Positions 43,215-51,775 of a DNA stretch of 64,000 nucleotides are shown here, piece after piece. Numbering within the stretch: the stretch's first letter is position 1; each line of letters starts with the position of its first letter. Position numbers and translations under genes: made by a program. Under the pieces are notes generated by a model, which saw only the letters and a program-made list of their open reading frames with translations, had not been told where the DNA came from and ran no database searches. This stretch comes from Micromonospora halotolerans (GTDB lineage Bacteria > Actinomycetota > Actinomycetes > Mycobacteriales > Micromonosporaceae): positions 4,278,001-4,342,000 of the forward strand of contig NZ_CP134876.1 of assembly GCF_032108445.1 (NCBI RefSeq). Direction: 5' to 3'.

Positions 43215-45242
43215 ATGACCACGACCATGGACGAGTCGGTCGCCGTCCACGACCACGTCCCGCCCCGCCCCGTGAGCAAGCTCCCGGAACTCGCGCCGAT
43301 CGCTGCGCGCCGCAAGGCAGCCGACAAGTTGATCGAGACCTTCAACCTCGACGAGGAGGCCGCGAGCTGCATCGCTGATGCAGTTGTCGATCCCGCCGAG
43401 CTGCGTCGCTCAATCGAGACCCCCACCCAGCTTGCCATCACCGGCGGGACGCTCCTCGCCGTACGGGCGAAGGTCTGGGCGCGCCGTACCCTGCCCGACA
43501 TCCGCAACCCGCGGATCGGAACCGCCCGTCGCCACCCAATCGCCGTCGAGCCCGGCACCGATGAGGAGTCCCGCTTCGCGCCGGTCGGTGACCCGACCAG
43601 CGAGGGCACGACCCCGCATCTCACGGTCGAGGTCGAGTCGGCCGAGCACATGCGATGGGCTTCCGGCCTGGCCGCTCGTGCCGTCATCGAGGCTAACGAC
43701 TGGCGGTACTCCATCCGCAACCAGGGCGTGCTCACCGAAGTGTGGCTGGTCGCCACCCGCTACGACCACACCGAGGACGGCAGCCCCGCGCTATGGGCTA
43801 TGACCACTGCTGAGGGTTCCTCACGCACCACCGCCGCCCACGACATCCTCGGGATCGGCAACAGCATCGACGCTGTCGTGACGGCCGCCTCCGACACCTA
43901 CATGCGCGGCCAGATCAAGGAGCTGAATACCGCCTTCGAGCAGGGCCCCACGACCAAGCAGTCCGAGGCGCTGCGCTGTGAAACGCTGCCGGCGCTCATC
44001 CTCGTCGGCTACCAGCCCCTCAGCGGAGGACCGGACCGGTTCTCGTCGGCGGTGAAATCGCTCGTGGCGCTGCGCCACGTCGACGCGCCGAAGGCGTGGG
44101 GCGACGGCCCCGAGATGGAGTCCCTCGCCGATGAGGCCCTGGCTGTCATGGAGGACCGCGGCATCCTCACGCCCCTGCGGCGCCGCTGGTTCGCCGGTTC
44201 GATCAGCCGCGCCCAGGCGAACGCCGCTCACTTGCCCACCGACCAGGCCATTCGGGCGGCCGAGATCATCGCACTGTTCACCAGCGACGACCAGCTCGTG
44301 CGCGACGCGATCCGCGACGCCGTCACGCGCCAGTCGACCCGCAAGCGGATCACGAAGAATGTTCGGGTCAGTCTCGCCGTGGCCCTGATCGTCCGGGCTG
44401 TCGCCGGCGAAGGCGCCAGCCCAGACCGGGTCCGCCGTTACATGCAACATGGATTCGTCGCCGTACGCGACAGGTACTTCAAGCCCACGCACCGCACCGC
44501 CGACGTGGTCGTCGCCGAAGCCTTGGACGAGCTGGACCAGGATCCTGCCGGTGACGCAGGGCCGGCGCGTCTCGAGCTCGCGGCCCGCTCGGCCTACCCG
44601 CTCATCGCCACGCTGTCACTGTGGGCCGACCGCGGCACGAAGGACAATCCGAACGCCGACGACCGGCGCCGCCCCGGCGAGGTCATCGACACCATGCTCA
44701 CGTCGAGGCTCGGCATCCGGCAGCTGCACCGGGCGATCGTCGACCATCACGAGGGCCGCTCAACGCTGCGGGCGGTGAATGAAGACGGCAGCATCCGCCG
44801 TACCGAGGACCGTGCCCAGGACCAGACCCTTAACGACGTCTACCTGCGCTCGACGTTCCCGAAGCCGGGCTCGCCGCAGCGGCCGACCAGCACCGACACC
44901 CCGGACGACGCGCTGCGGGACGCCGCCGCACAGCTCGGCGCTGCCGTGCGGGCTGTCGAGGACGCGATGGCCGCGATCCGTGGGGTCAAGGCGCTCGACG
45001 GCACCGACCACGTCGAGACGGTCGGGGTTGACCGTAACCACGTCAGGGAGTGGAAGAACGTCCTGGATGATGCGACCTCGGACCTGGAGTTCTGGGGCCG
45101 GATCTGGGAGCGGCGCAACCGCGGAGCCCGGGCTGCCGCTCGGCGCGATGACAACTGGGAGGCCGAGTACGACGACGATCCCGATCGCGCGGTCGAGGCG
45201 TGGGAGGACGAGGAAGCCGACGACCTGAAGGTTGTGTCGTGA
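43215..45242 (+). CDS. ParB/DGQHR-like protein of unknown function
   Basis: A 675-residue protein not recognised with certainty. ATG 43215 follows AGGAGG by 7 bases. Residues about 160-215 (IRNQGVLTEVWLVATRY ... LWAMTTAEGSSRTTAAHDIL) resemble the ParB/sulfiredoxin fold, in which a preference strand is followed by a DGxHR-type catalytic loop; here it reads EGSSR. The middle is helical (QLVRDAIRDAVTRQSTRKRITKNVRVSLAVALIVRAVAGEG), and the end is strongly acidic with a coiled-coil look. The stop overlaps the GTG of a GIY-YIG nuclease gene (GTGA), so the two form an operon. A defence or DNA-modification role is inference. Confidence 0.5.
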   Translation: MTTTMDESVAVHDHVPPRPVSKLPELAPIAARRKAADKLIETFNLDEEAASCIADAVVDPAELRRSIETPTQLAITGGTLLAVRAKVWARRTLPDIRNPRIGTARRHPIAVEPGTDEESRFAPVGDPTSEGTTPHLTVEVESAEHMRWASGLAARAVIEANDWRYSIRNQGVLTEVWLVATRYDHTEDGSPALWAMTTAEGSSRTTAAHDILGIGNSIDAVVTAASDTYMRGQIKELNTAFEQGPTTKQSEALRCETLPALILVGYQPLSGGPDRFSSAVKSLVALRHVDAPKAWGDGPEMESLADEALAVMEDRGILTPLRRRWFAGSISRAQANAAHLPTDQAIRAAEIIALFTSDDQLVRDAIRDAVTRQSTRKRITKNVRVSLAVALIVRAVAGEGASPDRVRRYMQHGFVAVRDRYFKPTHRTADVVVAEALDELDQDPAGDAGPARLELAARSAYPLIATLSLWADRGTKDNPNADDRRRPGEVIDTMLTSRLGIRQLHRAIVDHHEGRSTLRAVNEDGSIRRTEDRAQDQTLNDVYLRSTFPKPGSPQRPTSTDTPDDALRDAAAQLGAAVRAVEDAMAAIRGVKALDGTDHVETVGVDRNHVREWKNVLDDATSDLEFWGRIWERRNRGARAAARRDDNWEAEYDDDPDRAVEAWEDEEADDLKVVS

Positions 45243-45601
45243 CCCCTGTCCGCCTCGCGTCGCTCGCCGCCTATGCCGGTGACAAGCTCCATCCCGACGG
45301 GCCGTCTGGGCCGTTGCCCTTCAGCCCGCACATCAGCGTCAGCGCACGCAACGTGGTCTACCTCGTGTGCGGCTGGTCCGGAAGGATCCTCTACGTCGGA
45401 TCCACCACGGTCGGCGTCCGCACGCGCTTCTCTCAGCACCTCGCGAGCCTGACAAAGACGCTCGATTGGGCGAGCGTGTACATCATTCCGCTCACCGATG
45501 GCACCTCAGAGAGGGACGTGCGCCGGATCGAAGGACGCATCGGGCTCGCTGTTGGGCCTGAGCGGAACAAGGCGTTGCCTCGCATCGCCGTCGATTGCTG
45601 A
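45239..45601 (+). CDS. GIY-YIG nuclease domain protein
   Basis: A 120-residue single-domain protein. NVVYLVCGWSGRILYVGSTT is the GIY-YIG strand pair (VVYLV....LYVGST), with RTRFSQHLAS supplying the helix with catalytic Arg and DVRRIEGRIGLAV the metal-binding Glu. Such domains cut one DNA strand per subunit. The GTG overlaps the stop of the ParB-like gene, so it is made with that protein, which may supply specificity. A nuclease effector is a fair inference; the target is unknown. Confidence 0.75.
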   Translation: MTPVRLASLAAYAGDKLHPDGPSGPLPFSPHISVSARNVVYLVCGWSGRILYVGSTTVGVRTRFSQHLASLTKTLDWASVYIIPLTDGTSERDVRRIEGRIGLAVGPERNKALPRIAVDC

Positions 45602-45782
45602 ACTGCGTTGCGCTGGCCCTGGCCTTACCCAGGGCCAGCGCAACGCCGCGGCGATGCAGATGGGCAGATCTGACCGCGCTGGCCCGGCTTGCCTCATCCC
45701 GACTAGGGCGTGTCCTCCGCTGCTCAGGTTGCCGAGGCGTGGCAACCTGGCAGGGCGTAGATCAGCTGGGGGTGGACCTGCC

Positions 45783-46922
45783 ATGGCCGAAGCTTCGATC
45801 GAGGTTGCCGACGACGGCGGCGAGGGAGGTGTTGACGCTTCCTGGCGGGCGGCTGTCGTACGTCGAATGGCCGAGCTGCGCGAGTTCGCCAAGGGGCTGA
45901 GCGGGGCCGACTTCGAGTCGGGCGACTGGTTCACCAAGTTGTGCATGCATGTGCTGAGGACATACGCCGCCAAGGTCGATGCGGAGTACCTGCTGAGGCG
46001 GAATCCCGGCATGCCCGCGAACGCCTTGGTCGACCAGCGGATCAAGCTGGCGGCCCGGGAGGCCGCGATCGCGGGCGGAGTTGCGGGCAGTGTGTACACG
46101 GGTGTCTTCGTGTCCAAGCTGGGCCCACGTGGTGGCGCTGGCTCTTCCAGCTCTGCCACCCTCGCGGCTGGCGGTATGTCCGCCCTGGGCAACCTCGCGT
46201 ACGTCTCGCGGGTGCAGCTGAGGTTGGCCTGGGACATTGCGGTGCTCTACCGGGTGCCGCCTGACCTGAACGACCCGGAAGAGCTGGGAGAGTTCGTCCG
46301 GGTGGCGTTCGGGATCAAGGCTGGGGAGCTGCCTGTTGCGGGCGCGGTCACGGTGGCGCCGGAGATGACGCGCAGGGCCGTCAAGAAGGTTTACTCGGGG
46401 AAGAGGCTGGAAGCGGCGAAGCAACTGCCGATCATCGGTGAGGACCTGCTGCAGCGCAGGGTCATGAGAACAGCGATCCCGGGTGTTGTCGTCCCTCTCG
46501 CTGCGCTGGCGAGCCGCACCATGACCAAGGCCGCGGGCGAGCACGCGCGGTTGGTCTTCGGGGATAAGGCGAAGGTGTTGGAGCGGGCCGAGAGGCTGAT
46601 CAGACGGACCCGGCATGTGGAGTTGATGTTGTGGGTCGCCTGGCTGGTCATCGAAGCCGACCAGAAGAGAAGCGACGAAGAGTACCTGCTGATGAGGCAC
46701 CTGCTGAGGCTGGCGAAGGAGCAGCATCAGCACGTCGACGACCAGCTCGAGAAGGTCATCGCGGTTGAACCCGCCGAGGTGTGGGAGCGCGTGGCCGCCG
46801 CGACCGGGGAGCTGAGTGACGTCCTTGACGCTGCGCAGCAGGTAGCTGAGGTGGACGGGCCGGTCAACGAGCAAGAGAAGGCCGTCCTCGACGAGCTTCA
46901 CGACCGCTGCCGGCGGGACTGA
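45783..46922 (+). CDS. EcsC/TerB-like protein
   Basis: A 379-residue protein. The central part has a Gly/Ala/Ser-rich, weakly hydrophobic segment (AAIAGGVAGSVYTGVFVSKL, SSATLAAGGMSALGNLAYV). This is followed by RVQLRLAWDIAVLYRVPPDLNDPEELGEFVRVAFG, similar to the EcsC family. The C-terminus (VAWLVIEADQKRSDEEYLLMRHLLRLAKEQHQHVDDQL ... VDGPVNEQEKAVLDELH) has the acidic EF-like pattern of the TerB tellurite-resistance fold. TerB-type domains occur in stress and phage-defence modules at the membrane; the role here is not established. ATG 45783; the 181-base gap before it shows nothing. Confidence 0.6.
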   Translation: MAEASIEVADDGGEGGVDASWRAAVVRRMAELREFAKGLSGADFESGDWFTKLCMHVLRTYAAKVDAEYLLRRNPGMPANALVDQRIKLAAREAAIAGGVAGSVYTGVFVSKLGPRGGAGSSSSATLAAGGMSALGNLAYVSRVQLRLAWDIAVLYRVPPDLNDPEELGEFVRVAFGIKAGELPVAGAVTVAPEMTRRAVKKVYSGKRLEAAKQLPIIGEDLLQRRVMRTAIPGVVVPLAALASRTMTKAAGEHARLVFGDKAKVLERAERLIRRTRHVELMLWVAWLVIEADQKRSDEEYLLMRHLLRLAKEQHQHVDDQLEKVIAVEPAEVWERVAAATGELSDVLDAAQQVAEVDGPVNEQEKAVLDELHDRCRRD

Positions 46923-47707
46923 CGCCGCCGTCCCGACCTCAGCCGACCTGATGCACGGGCGTCGGTGGACTGGTGGATCAGTGGGCGGGGTGCAGGATGC
47001 GGCCGGCGGTGGCGAGCAGCTCCGCCGGGCGAACGTGTCAGCGATGTGGTGCAGGCCGGCAGCTTCGCGCAGCTGAACGTCGGTGTCATGGTGGGTCGGG
47101 GATCAGGGTCGCGGCGATCTGCTCGGCCGGTTCGGCGGTGCTCAGCCCGCCGACGTGTAGGTCGTTCTCGAGCCACAAACCTGCGTCCGAGCACAACTGC
47201 TCCTCTGGACCAGTACAACGTTCGCCCTGTTGTTGCCTGGCGTTAGCTCGTGCTGGCTAGCGTGGTTTGCTCAGTCTCCGGCGACGCCGGTCGCCATCGC
47301 CTCGGCCAACCGATCCAGGCGCTACTGCCGAAGCCGTCCGACTCGATCAAACTCTCACAGTCTGCTGAGGGCGCCGTCGTATGGGTCAACGTGCACAACG
47401 TGCACAGCCAGGTACATCGTGCAGATGGCGGAGGCACGTCCGAGCCTTCAACCGACCGCGAGCCGGCCGGCCAGCGGACTCAGCGAGACCCAAAGGAACG
47501 AGCGGGCGGCCATCGTGACGTTCCGTTACCAGCGAGCCGGCACCGACCGTGTGGCGTATCCGCGTCTGCCGATGCCAGCTCGTCGAGATGACCAACAACG
47601 ACGTGCACTCACCGCGCTCGACGTGCAGTCAGGGCCGGTCCTCTAGGCAGAAGCCATAGCGGGTCCCTTCGCCGGCCTAGCCCGCGTTTCCACAGAAGCC
47701 GCAGGGG
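46923..47707. other. 785-base region without intact genes
   Basis: Only decayed coding traces are seen (see the pseudogene at 46979). Bases 47240-47700 show no frame on either strand with convincing protein-like composition. Confidence 0.5.
46979..47208 (-). pseudogene. decayed gene remnant
   Basis: Reading the minus strand, protein-like stretches appear in different frames: EEQLCSDAGLWLENDLHVGG with LSTAEPAEQIAATLIPDPP, then TDVQLREAAGLHHIAD, then AELLATAGRILHPAH and a stop. This looks like the end of a gene interrupted by frameshifts. Family not recognised. Confidence 0.35.
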
Positions 47708-47875
47708 TCAGAACCTATGAGGCCCTCGGTACTCACAGTCGCGGTAGCCGGGTGGAGCACCCCACGATTTTCCGCACGAGCAGAAGTAGACGTGGGTGTG
47801 GACGCCCGGGTAGATCATCGCGTCGCGCCGGACCGAGTGGCCGAGGCGTAGGGCGTGCCACAGGGCTCGGATCAC
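47708..47875 (-). CDS. small Cys/Tyr/Trp-rich protein
   Basis: A 55-residue frame starting at GTG 47875: VIRALWHALRLGHSVRRDA, then YPGVHTHVYFCSCGKSWGAP, then GYRDCEYRGPHRF. The C-S-C-G-K core and aromatic content look like a small zinc-binding or treble-clef-like peptide. AAGGTGG lies upstream at moderate distance. It is too short for routine gene calling. No family recognised. Confidence 0.45.
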   Translation of the reverse strand: MIRALWHALRLGHSVRRDAMIYPGVHTHVYFCSCGKSWGAPPGYRDCEYRGPHRF

Positions 47876-47938
47876 AGCTGCCACCTTACTGGGTGTCCCT
47901 ATTCGTCATCGCGCGCTGGGCATCCGTGTTCTCCGGAC

Positions 47939-48145
47939 ATGCCTGCGGGTTCAGGCAGCCGGGCGGAGGACGCCGCCCGCCGGGTCGGCGCCGATGTGGC
48001 CGCCATCGGCGAGGTCGAGCTGATGGCGTTCGCCGGTGCGAACTGCCAGGGCGAAGCTGACGAGTGGGCGCTGATCGAATGGCGGGCGATCCGGTTGGCA
48101 ATGGTGCTGTCCGGGCTTGACTTCGGCGGTCCGCTGCCCCGATGA
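47939..48145 (+). CDS. small hypothetical protein
   Basis: A 68-residue frame with high third-position GC: PAGSGSRAEDAARRVGADVA, AAIGEVELMAFAGANCQGEA, DEWALIEWRAIRLAMVLSGL. It is followed after four bases by a 19-residue frame (48150-48209) with LHRNLGDLMRM, possibly its displaced C-terminus. Likely coding or recently decayed; function unknown. Confidence 0.35.
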   Translation: MPAGSGSRAEDAARRVGADVAAIGEVELMAFAGANCQGEADEWALIEWRAIRLAMVLSGLDFGGPLPR

Positions 48146-48352
48146 GGCTGTGGCTGTGGACGATTCGCTGCACCGCAACCTCGGTGATCTGATGCGGATG
48201 ACCGGCTGAGGGCGCTACGTCGACACCTCGCCGCGTTCGTAGTGGTCCCCAGCCATATCCGTCGGTTTTTCCGCTAGGACTACGGAAACCCGTACGACTG
48301 GTCCGAAGGCGACGATGTCGAAATGGTCGGTGGCCGATCGTAGGATGCGCTC

Positions 48353-49351
48353 GTGGCGCTGATCTATGCATTTGAAGACGAGGACGGCAGTTGGCACGGC
48401 AACCCTGGCAGGACCTATCGAGGGATGGGCCGGGCGACGTACGCGACGTTGACCTTTTGCCCTGGCCCCGCCGAGCCGGGTGCCGACAGCAGCTTCGCCG
48501 GGCAGACGTTGCGCGTCGCGGTGGCTAGCATTGACGAGCAGGTGGCCGGCGAGATCGCGTATCGGCTCGACAACGGTACGGTGCACTACGCAACCGACGA
48601 GGTCGACGAGCTGCTGTTCGGCATCGACGTGCACCGGCTGCCCATCAGCTCCTGGCCACCGGTCGTGCACCATCCGGTGCCAGCTGCTCCCGCCACACCA
48701 GCGGAGCCGGATCCGACGCCGCTGGTGCTGTCGTGGGAGGTCAGCGACGCCGGGCGGCACTACACGCTGACCCTCACCAGGGGCATGGTCGGCCCGACCG
48801 TCGAGGTGACCGGCGCCGACACCGAGGGCCAGCTCATCGCCCAGCTCGCCGGACACCTGCCGGGCGACGATCTGTCCCTGGTGGCGCGGGTGTTCCTTGC
48901 CGCCGTGGCGAACCCCGGCGTGTCGACACGCGTTCCGGCGGCCCGCCGTCCCCGATCCTGGTCGGAGCAGGAGACCGCGTACGTGGCCAGCCGGCACCGC
49001 GACGGCGCCGATGCCGAGGCGATCGCCGTGGAGCTGGGGCGGACCGCCAACAGCATCCGGTACAAGCTGCACGCCCTGGGCCTGGCCCCGTTTCCCGGGC
49101 CGAACACCAGCCGCCCACCGGCACCCCCGCGAACGCCGGCGTACACGATGGAAGACCTGCGCCAAGTCCACTCGAACTCGCACAGGCCGTGGGAGCCCGA
49201 GGACGACGAACGGCTCGCCCGACGCGCCGCAGAAGGCGCGAGCATCTCCGAGTTGATGGAGGAGTTCGGCCGTAACCACGGCGCGATCACCTCCCGCCTG
49301 GCACGGGTACAGCCCCCGGTCGCCCCCAGCCCGCCGCCAGCCGCTCCCTGA
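48353..49351 (+). CDS. protein with two SANT/Myb-like HTH domains
   Basis: A 332-residue protein. Residues 1-100 are an uncharacterised domain (LIYAFEDEDGSWHGNPGRTYRG ... VDELLFGIDVHRLPISSWP). Two helix-turn-helix units with tryptophan-initiated Myb pattern follow: RSWSEQETAYVASRHRDGADAEAIAVELGRTANSIRYKL and RPWEPEDDERLARRAAEGASISELMEEFGRNHGAITSRL, separated and followed by proline-rich linkers. Probably binds DNA. It lies directly before the reverse transcriptase gene, same strand, 176 bases apart, and could regulate it (inference). Confidence 0.6.
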   Translation: MALIYAFEDEDGSWHGNPGRTYRGMGRATYATLTFCPGPAEPGADSSFAGQTLRVAVASIDEQVAGEIAYRLDNGTVHYATDEVDELLFGIDVHRLPISSWPPVVHHPVPAAPATPAEPDPTPLVLSWEVSDAGRHYTLTLTRGMVGPTVEVTGADTEGQLIAQLAGHLPGDDLSLVARVFLAAVANPGVSTRVPAARRPRSWSEQETAYVASRHRDGADAEAIAVELGRTANSIRYKLHALGLAPFPGPNTSRPPAPPRTPAYTMEDLRQVHSNSHRPWEPEDDERLARRAAEGASISELMEEFGRNHGAITSRLARVQPPVAPSPPPAAP

Positions 49352-49469
49352 GCCCACCAGGCGGCCGCCCGCAGGCATCGATAGCCGGTTCCTCGCGTAC
49401 CTGACGCGGCTAGTCCGCTGAGGGGACCAGCGGGCGCGGGAAAGTAGCCAACGGAACGCCACAAACTAC

Positions 49470-49529
49470 ATAGCCGGTCTCAATGGCCGTTGCGGCCACC
49501 TGAGTGCGGCGTGCTTTCATACCGGCTAT
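49470..49529 (+). promoter_or_regulatory. inverted repeat enclosing the RT start
   Basis: ATAGCCGGT (49470-49478) pairs perfectly with ACCGGCTAT (49521-49529), and the right arm includes the first two bases of the ATG at 49528. An inner GGCC-GTTGC-GGCC hairpin (49485-49497) sits in the loop. Folded RNA would bury the start codon, or this may be part of a structured RNA. Confidence 0.45.
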
Positions 49530-51102
49530 GCGATCCGTCCCTCTAGACATCCTCTCTCGCCTGGATCTGGAAGGGGCCGCGCGACGGGAGGCCGACGCCA
49601 CGGAGCCGCTGATCCCGTCGTCGCCCGGCACCGACCAGTTGAAGGACAACGCAGCTCCCTTCGCCTCCTGGCTCGGCGGCCAGCTCCGGGCCGGGCTGCC
49701 GACCGGCCGCGGCCTGGTAATCGCCGTCGCCAAGCCGGTGACCGGCAGCCGGCCGGTCGCGATCTGGGGATTCGCCGAGCGGGTCACCTACCGGGCACTC
49801 ACCGACCTGCTCATGACCGAGGCGAAACACGAGGTGGACCGCTCGCCCGAACGGTACCGGGACTTCATCTCCGCGCCGATGACCTACGCCGAGGAGCGCG
49901 GCACGCGGCCGGACGACAACGAGGATGGCTCCCCCTTCGCCACCCCCTGGCCCGCCGATGCGATCATCCAGTACGTCGTGAAGGCCGACCTCGCCTCGTT
50001 CTATGACTACATCGACCACGACATCCTCGGCCGTGAACTTCTAGTTCGCACCGGAGACCATGCCGCCGTCGAGTGTCTGCTCGACCTCCTTGGCGAGGTC
50101 CAGGGCCGGCGGTACGGGCTGCCCCAGTTGCTCGAGCCTTCGGATCGTCTCTCCGATCTCTACGCGGGCCGGGTGCTGCGCGCGCTGCGCCGGAAGCAGT
50201 GGGCGGCCTGGCGCTTCAACGATGACTTCCGGATCGCCGTCGAGACGTTCGAGGATGCCAAGCGCGCGCTTGATGATCTGGCGGCGGCCGCTCGCGACAA
50301 CGGCCTTGTGCTGAACGAGTCCAAGACCCGCACTCCGTCAATCACCAGCTACTGGCACGAAACAGTGATTAGTCAGGTCGACGCCCATCTGCCGAGGGAC
50401 GGGGCCGAGCACGACCCAGCTGACTTTGTGGCCGACTACACTGAAGGGGCCCGCGACAGCGACCCCGAGTGGGCCCTCAGCTTCCTCGAGTCGACCGTCA
50501 CACCCCGCGGCCTAAGAGCTGGGGTGCAGGCCGAAGGACAGACAAACCTGCGCGATGTCGACCGCTTCGGCATCCGGTACATCCGACGTGCGCTGATCAG
50601 ACTGGCCGATCCCGGGGAACCGCGCGCGCTCTCGGTGCTGTCGAAGACGGAAGGCATCGTTGCATTCGTCGCGTCCGCGACGCCATACGTGCTGCGCTAT
50701 CTGCGGGCCATGGTCGCGCTCGACCGGTCGGCGGTGACCCGCATTGTTGAGGCCATCACTGCGGACGTCAGCCTCAGCAGCTGGCAACGGCTCTGCCTAC
50801 TTCGCGCAATCGGTGATCTGGACTTGCTCGACTCGGAACCACTCTCCACCTGGGTCGAGGGCCACCGCGCGCAGCGTTTCGAGCCCGTCGTGCGCGCCGA
50901 AGCCGCCCTGGCCCTCGCGGCCGTGAACCGAATCGAGGCGCAGGAGATCACCCGCGGCCTCGACGAGGAACCGTCGGCTCTAGCCTCCTGGTATTTGGTG
51001 GCCCTGCAGCGACTGCACGACTGCGGAGCCGTCAACCGGGAGACCTGCGACGCCGTCCGCGAAGAGGGCGGCCTGCACGAGACGCTCCTGGTCCGGTCAT
51101 GA
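49528..51102 (+). CDS. reverse transcriptase of the Abi/UG (DRT) class with helical C-terminus
   Basis: A 524-residue RT. Motifs in order: WGFAERVTYRALTDLL (near residue 80); VVKADLASFYDYIDHDIL with the first catalytic Asp, D154; YGLPQLLEPSDRLSDLYAGRVLRAL at residue 196, where the usual GLPQG reads GLPQL; AAWRFNDDFRIAV with the catalytic pair D232-D233 in an unusual FNDD version of YxDD; and ARDNGLVLNESKTR. Residues 340-524 are all-helical and repeat-like (LRYLRAMVALDRSAVTRIV, QRLCLLRAIGDLDLLDSEPL, AEAALALAAVNRIEAQEI), matching the alpha-repeat extension of AbiA/AbiK-type RTs. There is no maturase or retron feature. The stop overlaps a HEPN gene. An anti-phage role is inference. Confidence 0.8.
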   Translation: MRSVPLDILSRLDLEGAARREADATEPLIPSSPGTDQLKDNAAPFASWLGGQLRAGLPTGRGLVIAVAKPVTGSRPVAIWGFAERVTYRALTDLLMTEAKHEVDRSPERYRDFISAPMTYAEERGTRPDDNEDGSPFATPWPADAIIQYVVKADLASFYDYIDHDILGRELLVRTGDHAAVECLLDLLGEVQGRRYGLPQLLEPSDRLSDLYAGRVLRALRRKQWAAWRFNDDFRIAVETFEDAKRALDDLAAAARDNGLVLNESKTRTPSITSYWHETVISQVDAHLPRDGAEHDPADFVADYTEGARDSDPEWALSFLESTVTPRGLRAGVQAEGQTNLRDVDRFGIRYIRRALIRLADPGEPRALSVLSKTEGIVAFVASATPYVLRYLRAMVALDRSAVTRIVEAITADVSLSSWQRLCLLRAIGDLDLLDSEPLSTWVEGHRAQRFEPVVRAEAALALAAVNRIEAQEITRGLDEEPSALASWYLVALQRLHDCGAVNRETCDAVREEGGLHETLLVRS

Positions 51103-51695
51103 CCCTGGAACCCGTGATGCTCGACATCACCGAGGGCGCCCTAGAAGAGCTGACAACGACCTATGCCAGGCACAACGCCACGACGACCGGCCGGCCGCCG
51201 GCCCGATCCCTGCGCCGTTACCGAGACGGAATCGTCGGCGACGCTGCTGCGGCTGACCGGGCGGCCTGCTGGCTACGCCTGGTCAGCGTCGTCGAGATCT
51301 ATACGGAGACTCTTCTGCGGCGTCTCTCCGATGAACAACCGGGGCGGGCGCCGCGCGGTTGGAGTGACGTCACGGAGTCGTTGAAGCGCCACCACAACAT
51401 TGACGTCGCAGCCGTCGAGGGTTGGGCAAGGTTGGATGCCAGCTTCACCGTTCGCAACGCTGTCGCCCACGGGCTGGGACGCTTCACCGCCAGGCAGATC
51501 GAAAAGGGGGAGCCCCGCAAAATGCGCCTCATCGCCGTGCAGGTGCGCGACGGAGCGGTGGTGATTACTCCCGAGGCCCTCGCTGCCTGTGCCGAAACCT
51601 GCCGGGTCTTCGTCACTGCGCTGGACGCGTGCTCGAGGCCGTCCACGGCATTCGGACCAGCGCAGACGGAGGCTTGCCGACGCTTATCTGGCTAG
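51099..51695 (+). CDS. HEPN-domain protein paired with the RT
   Basis: A 198-residue helical protein. ASFTVRNAVAHGLGRFTARQ contains R119-x4-H124, the RxxxxH motif of HEPN ribonucleases, preceded by a long helix (ACWLRLVSVVEIYTETLLRRLSDE) as in RiboL-PSP-HEPN and MAE_28990-type proteins. Its ATG overlaps the RT stop (ATGA), so the two are translationally coupled. In AbiA the RT, helical repeats and HEPN are one chain; here the HEPN part is a separate gene. It is the probable toxic RNase effector, held in check or triggered by the RT (inference). Confidence 0.75.
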   Translation: MTLEPVMLDITEGALEELTTTYARHNATTTGRPPARSLRRYRDGIVGDAAAADRAACWLRLVSVVEIYTETLLRRLSDEQPGRAPRGWSDVTESLKRHHNIDVAAVEGWARLDASFTVRNAVAHGLGRFTARQIEKGEPRKMRLIAVQVRDGAVVITPEALAACAETCRVFVTALDACSRPSTAFGPAQTEACRRLSG

Positions 51696-51775
51696 GCGCC
51701 AGCCGGGCGATCGATTGAGCCGCATCTGCTGGAGTCGGATCAACGACGCGTGGGCGGCCCTAGGAAACGGTGCCG

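Noticed and set aside
46923..47707. Several 60-140 codon frames on both strands
   Set aside because: Composition is Ser/Arg/Pro-rich without start sites or motifs; only the minus-strand remnant at 46979-47208 looks like decayed protein.
49528..51102. Reverse transcriptase as part of a group II intron, retron or diversity-generating element
   Set aside because: No maturase or HNH domain, no intron ends, no clear msr/msd with effector fusion, and no template/variable repeat pair in the surrounding DNA.
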